A DNA stretch of 64,000 nucleotides. Origin: Phycisphaerae bacterium. Lineage in GTDB: Bacteria; Planctomycetota; Phycisphaerae; UBA1845. The stretch lies in contig JAJDDT010000062.1 in the NCBI GenBank assembly GCA_029260165.1, forward strand, positions 1-64,000, given 5' to 3'. This document shows, one piece after another, positions 61,792 through 64,000 of the stretch. The notes beneath the pieces were generated by a model. It was not told the origin of the DNA, ran no database searches, and worked only from the letters and a program-made list of their open reading frames with translations. How positions within the stretch are numbered: the first letter of the stretch is position 1; every line of letters begins with the position of its first letter. The translations under genes and the position numbers were made by a program.

Positions 61792-61797
61792 TGACAA
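61792..61797 (-). promoter_or_regulatory. Possible -10 element for the secreted-protein gene
   Basis: TATCAT on the minus strand (61792-61797) lies 30 bases before the ATG at 61762. No good -35 hexamer is 16-18 bases upstream; TTGACA occurs further up. The region 61763-61983 must hold the promoters for both this gene and trpS. Confidence 0.2.
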
Positions 61798-61983
61798 AAT
61801 GCAACAGCGATCAGAACAGTCGTTCTGCCCCCCCGTTCAACTTGTCAAGAGTTTTTTGATAAAAAACCGGAGAATTTTTCGATATTCGTGGTTTGTTGCA
61901 GCGCTTGCAAGACCCCGAGCCTGTCGCAGCGACACCTTGACAGAACCCTCCAACCGACCGACCTTTCTCGCCGGAGGCAATAC

Positions 61984-62973
61984 ATGCGCGTTCTGTCAGG
62001 CATACAACCAAGCGGCAAGCTCCACCTGGGCAACTATCTGGGCGCGATCAGGCAGCACATCGAGCTGCAGCACGAGCACCCCAACGACGCCCTCTACTTC
62101 ATCGCCAACTACCACTCACTCACCACCGTCCGCGACCCCGAACTGCTTCGCCAGCTCACCCGCGACGTCGCCCTCGACTACCTCGCGCTCGGACTCGACC
62201 CCACCAAGGCTATGCTGTTCAGACAATCCGACATCCCCGAGGTCACCGAACTCGCGTGGATTCTCGCCACCGTCACGGGTAAAGGCCTGCTGGAACGGGC
62301 ACACTCCTACAAAGACAAAATCGCCAGAGGCATCGCACCTTCGATGGGACTGATGAGTTACCCGCTCCTGATGGCCGCTGACATTCTGATCTACCGCAGC
62401 AATCTCGTCCCCGTCGGCAGAGATCAGGTCCAACACATCGAAATGACCCAGGACATGGCTGGCTACTTCAATAACACTTACAAATGTGATATACTGGTAC
62501 GCCCCGAGCCGCGACTCAACAATGCCCATGTTGTACCGGGCATCGACGGTCAGAAAATGTCCAAGAGCTACGGCAACACGATCGACCTGTTCGACGCGCC
62601 GAAACCGACGCGAAAACGAATCATGAGTATCAAAACCGACAGCACGTCTGTCGAGGATCCCAAGAACCCGGAATCGTGCAACGTCTTTGCCCTGCTGAGG
62701 TTACTGGCTTCGAAAGATGAAATCACCGAGTGGGAACAGCGCTATCGAGCCGGTGGGATGGGTTACGGCGACGCCAAGAAAAGGGTGGCTGAGCTTTACG
62801 AGGAAACATTCGGACAGGCCCGCGACCGCCGGGAGAAACTGGCGTCCGACCCCGATTCGGTTGAGGATATTCTCGTCGAGGGTGCCAAACGCGCCCGCAC
62901 GATCGCGAGAGAGGTCATGCACGACGTTCGCAACGCCTGCGGACTCGTCATCGCCCCGGAACTGCACCCATGA
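61984..62973 (+). CDS. trpS: Tryptophanyl-tRNA synthetase
   Basis: It charges tRNA-Trp. A class I synthetase: SGKLHLGNYLGAIRQ carries the HIGH-type motif (HLGN) and GQKMSKSYGNTI the KMSKS loop. GRDQVQHIEMTQDMA follows the family. At 329 residues it is typical of bacterial TrpRS. The start at 61984 is supported by GGAGG six bases upstream; the open frame continues upstream without conserved sequence. It overlaps scpA by four bases (ATGA), so both are translated together. Confidence 0.96.
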   Translation: MRVLSGIQPSGKLHLGNYLGAIRQHIELQHEHPNDALYFIANYHSLTTVRDPELLRQLTRDVALDYLALGLDPTKAMLFRQSDIPEVTELAWILATVTGKGLLERAHSYKDKIARGIAPSMGLMSYPLLMAADILIYRSNLVPVGRDQVQHIEMTQDMAGYFNNTYKCDILVRPEPRLNNAHVVPGIDGQKMSKSYGNTIDLFDAPKPTRKRIMSIKTDSTSVEDPKNPESCNVFALLRLLASKDEITEWEQRYRAGGMGYGDAKKRVAELYEETFGQARDRREKLASDPDSVEDILVEGAKRARTIAREVMHDVRNACGLVIAPELHP

Positions 62974-63848
62974 CCGAAGAACAAGCTGACAACAAACTTT
63001 CTGGTGCCAACCTGGCTGACAACAACCTGCCTGACGGGGATCGGGATGATGGGTATCGCGTTGATCTGGATTCCTACAACGGCCCGCTGGAGTTGTTGCT
63101 GTATCTGATCCGGCGGGATGAGGTTGATATTTACGATATCCCGATCGCCAGGGTGACCGAGCAGTACATCGCGTTTGTCGACATTCTCAAGGCTGTCGAT
63201 CCAAACGTGGCGGGCGAGTTTCTCGTCATGTTGGCGACGCTGTTGGAAATCAAGTCACGAGCGATGCTCCCACGACATCTCGCCGTGGAGGACGAGGAAG
63301 ACGAATTTGAAGACCCGCGTATGGAGCTGGTCCGGCAACTGTTGGCCTACAAAGGGGTTAAGGACGCCGCACAACAACTGGACATGTCCGCCCAGGTTTT
63401 TCACCTGCGACACCCGCGGGCACCTGTCGCGCCACTGCACGATCCGGACGAAATCGACATGGAGGATGTCAACGTCTGGACCTTGATGCAGGCGTTTGGG
63501 AGTCTTTTGGAAGCGACCGGCAGGTCCAGGCCTGTCCACGAGGTCGTCTACGACGACACGCCGATCACGATGCACGCGGATGATCTGGTCGATCAGCTTG
63601 GCCGGATGGGCGGATCGATGCGTTTTGAGGACGTTTTTGAGGGTCGCAGCAAGGTCGAGATGATTGGTTTGTTTTTGGCATTGCTGGAGCTGATTCGCAA
63701 TCATCGTGTTCGCGTTTCGCAGGATCAGGCTTTTTCGTCGATTACGGTCCATTTGTTGGGGGTCGAGGCGGAATCAGAGGACATCGACGAGGATCGGTAT
63801 CTGCGGGCTGACGAGGCTGACGGCGGCTTGACATATCACGGAGACTGA
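62970..63848 (+). CDS. scpA: Segregation and condensation protein A
   Basis: A 292-residue kleisin of the SMC-ScpAB condensin, which compacts and segregates chromosomes. After a charged leader (residues 1-30) it begins VDLDSYNGPLELLLYLIRRD, the kleisin N-terminus, then VDIYDIPIARVTEQYI, LATLLEIKSRAMLP, and the C-terminal winged-helix region DVFEGRSKVEMIGLFLALLEL. The leader of about 30 residues is longer than usual. Its ATG overlaps the trpS stop. Confidence 0.93.
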   Translation: MTEEQADNKLSGANLADNNLPDGDRDDGYRVDLDSYNGPLELLLYLIRRDEVDIYDIPIARVTEQYIAFVDILKAVDPNVAGEFLVMLATLLEIKSRAMLPRHLAVEDEEDEFEDPRMELVRQLLAYKGVKDAAQQLDMSAQVFHLRHPRAPVAPLHDPDEIDMEDVNVWTLMQAFGSLLEATGRSRPVHEVVYDDTPITMHADDLVDQLGRMGGSMRFEDVFEGRSKVEMIGLFLALLELIRNHRVRVSQDQAFSSITVHLLGVEAESEDIDEDRYLRADEADGGLTYHGD

Positions 63849-63851
63849 TTG

Positions 63852-64000
63852 ATGAAAGCGTCTGAAAACCTTGCCAAACTCGGGATCGAATTACCCGCGG
63901 TGGCAACGCCGGTGGGCAGTTATGTGCCAGCCATTCGCACGGGCAATCTGGTGATCACGAGTGGTCAGTTGCCCCTGAAAAACGGTGAATTGACATTTCA
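63852..64000 (+). CDS. RidA/YjgF-family protein, 3' end outside window
   Basis: Only the first 49 residues are present: MKASENLAKLGIELPAVATP, then VGSYVPAIRTGNLVITSGQLP. This matches the N-terminus of the RidA/YjgF family variants that start ENLAKLGIELP. Such proteins hydrolyse reactive enamine/imine intermediates or have related roles. It starts three bases after the scpA stop, so it belongs to the trpS-scpA operon. Confidence 0.8.
   Translation, partial: MKASENLAKLGIELPAVATPVGSYVPAIRTGNLVITSGQLPLKNGELTF

Noticed and set aside
1-64000. tRNA and rRNA genes
   Set aside because: No cloverleaf-like pattern or conserved rRNA stretch was found on reading; a short tRNA could still have been missed without a covariance search.

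Overview
The window (64 kb, high GC, no tRNA, rRNA or CRISPR array seen) looks like a chromosome segment of a planctomycete, perhaps a Phycisphaerae-like lineage. This rests on separate coaB and coaC genes, an exosortase/EpsI pair, many very large Cys-rich or FG-GAP lipoproteins and weak or variable Shine-Dalgarno sites. The taxonomic call is an inference.

Left part (1-9.7 kb). A Cys-rich lipoprotein runs off the left edge. It is followed by a compact minus-strand housekeeping block: pheA, tpiA, secG, yicC, gmk, rpoZ, coaC and coaB, with moaB and a GGQ-type release-factor-like gene further upstream. A 26-residue membrane peptide gene and several palindromes lie at 9.6-10 kb.

Surface-protein part (10-23.7 kb). 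There are two tandem FG-GAP lipoproteins, a lipoprotein with a hydrolase-like motif, and a three-gene minus-strand unit (epsI, exosortase, zinc-ribbon membrane protein). Two large lipoproteins with right-handed beta-helix domains follow. Their helices carry a polysaccharide lyase family 9-like set of calcium Asp residues and a Lys. The larger one places this helix behind 15 tandem 45-residue Cys-rich repeats. A strong terminator closes it.

Polysaccharide locus (23.77-59.75 kb). Twenty-six consecutive minus-strand genes, mostly overlapping or closely spaced, form one exopolysaccharide cluster read from 59.7 kb towards 23.8 kb. They encode a heparinase-like lyase, nucleotidyltransferase/left-handed-helix protein, Wzc-type kinase, a fused nucleotidyltransferase-like/initiating sugar transferase, Wza-type export protein, a WecG-type transferase, UDP-glucose dehydrogenase, UDP-glucuronate decarboxylase-type epimerase, a divergent FolD, formyltransferase, deacetylase-like protein, four other glycosyltransferase/CapA genes, two CapK-type adenylating ligases, a two-domain oxidoreductase, a serine-acetyltransferase-like enzyme, a TylF-type methyltransferase, an O-antigen ligase/polymerase, a sulfotransferase, two AsnB-type amidotransferases and a flippase. 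Together they should make, decorate (acetyl, methyl, sulfate, formyl, amide), flip, polymerise and export an acidic polysaccharide. Candidate lyases sit at both ends.

Right end (59.9-64 kb). A zinc-ribbon membrane protein and a secreted Cys-rich protein of unknown function are followed by a divergent plus-strand operon: trpS, scpA and a RidA-like gene cut by the window edge.

Most notable: the FolD inside the polysaccharide locus has all three classical catalytic positions substituted (Lys to Gln, Gln to Asn, Asp to Glu) next to a sugar-formyltransferase-like gene; the lyase-like helix on a 15-repeat Cys stalk; a transferase fused to nucleotidyltransferase-like and left-handed-helix domains; and repeated reversals of strand base skew inside a co-oriented gene cluster.
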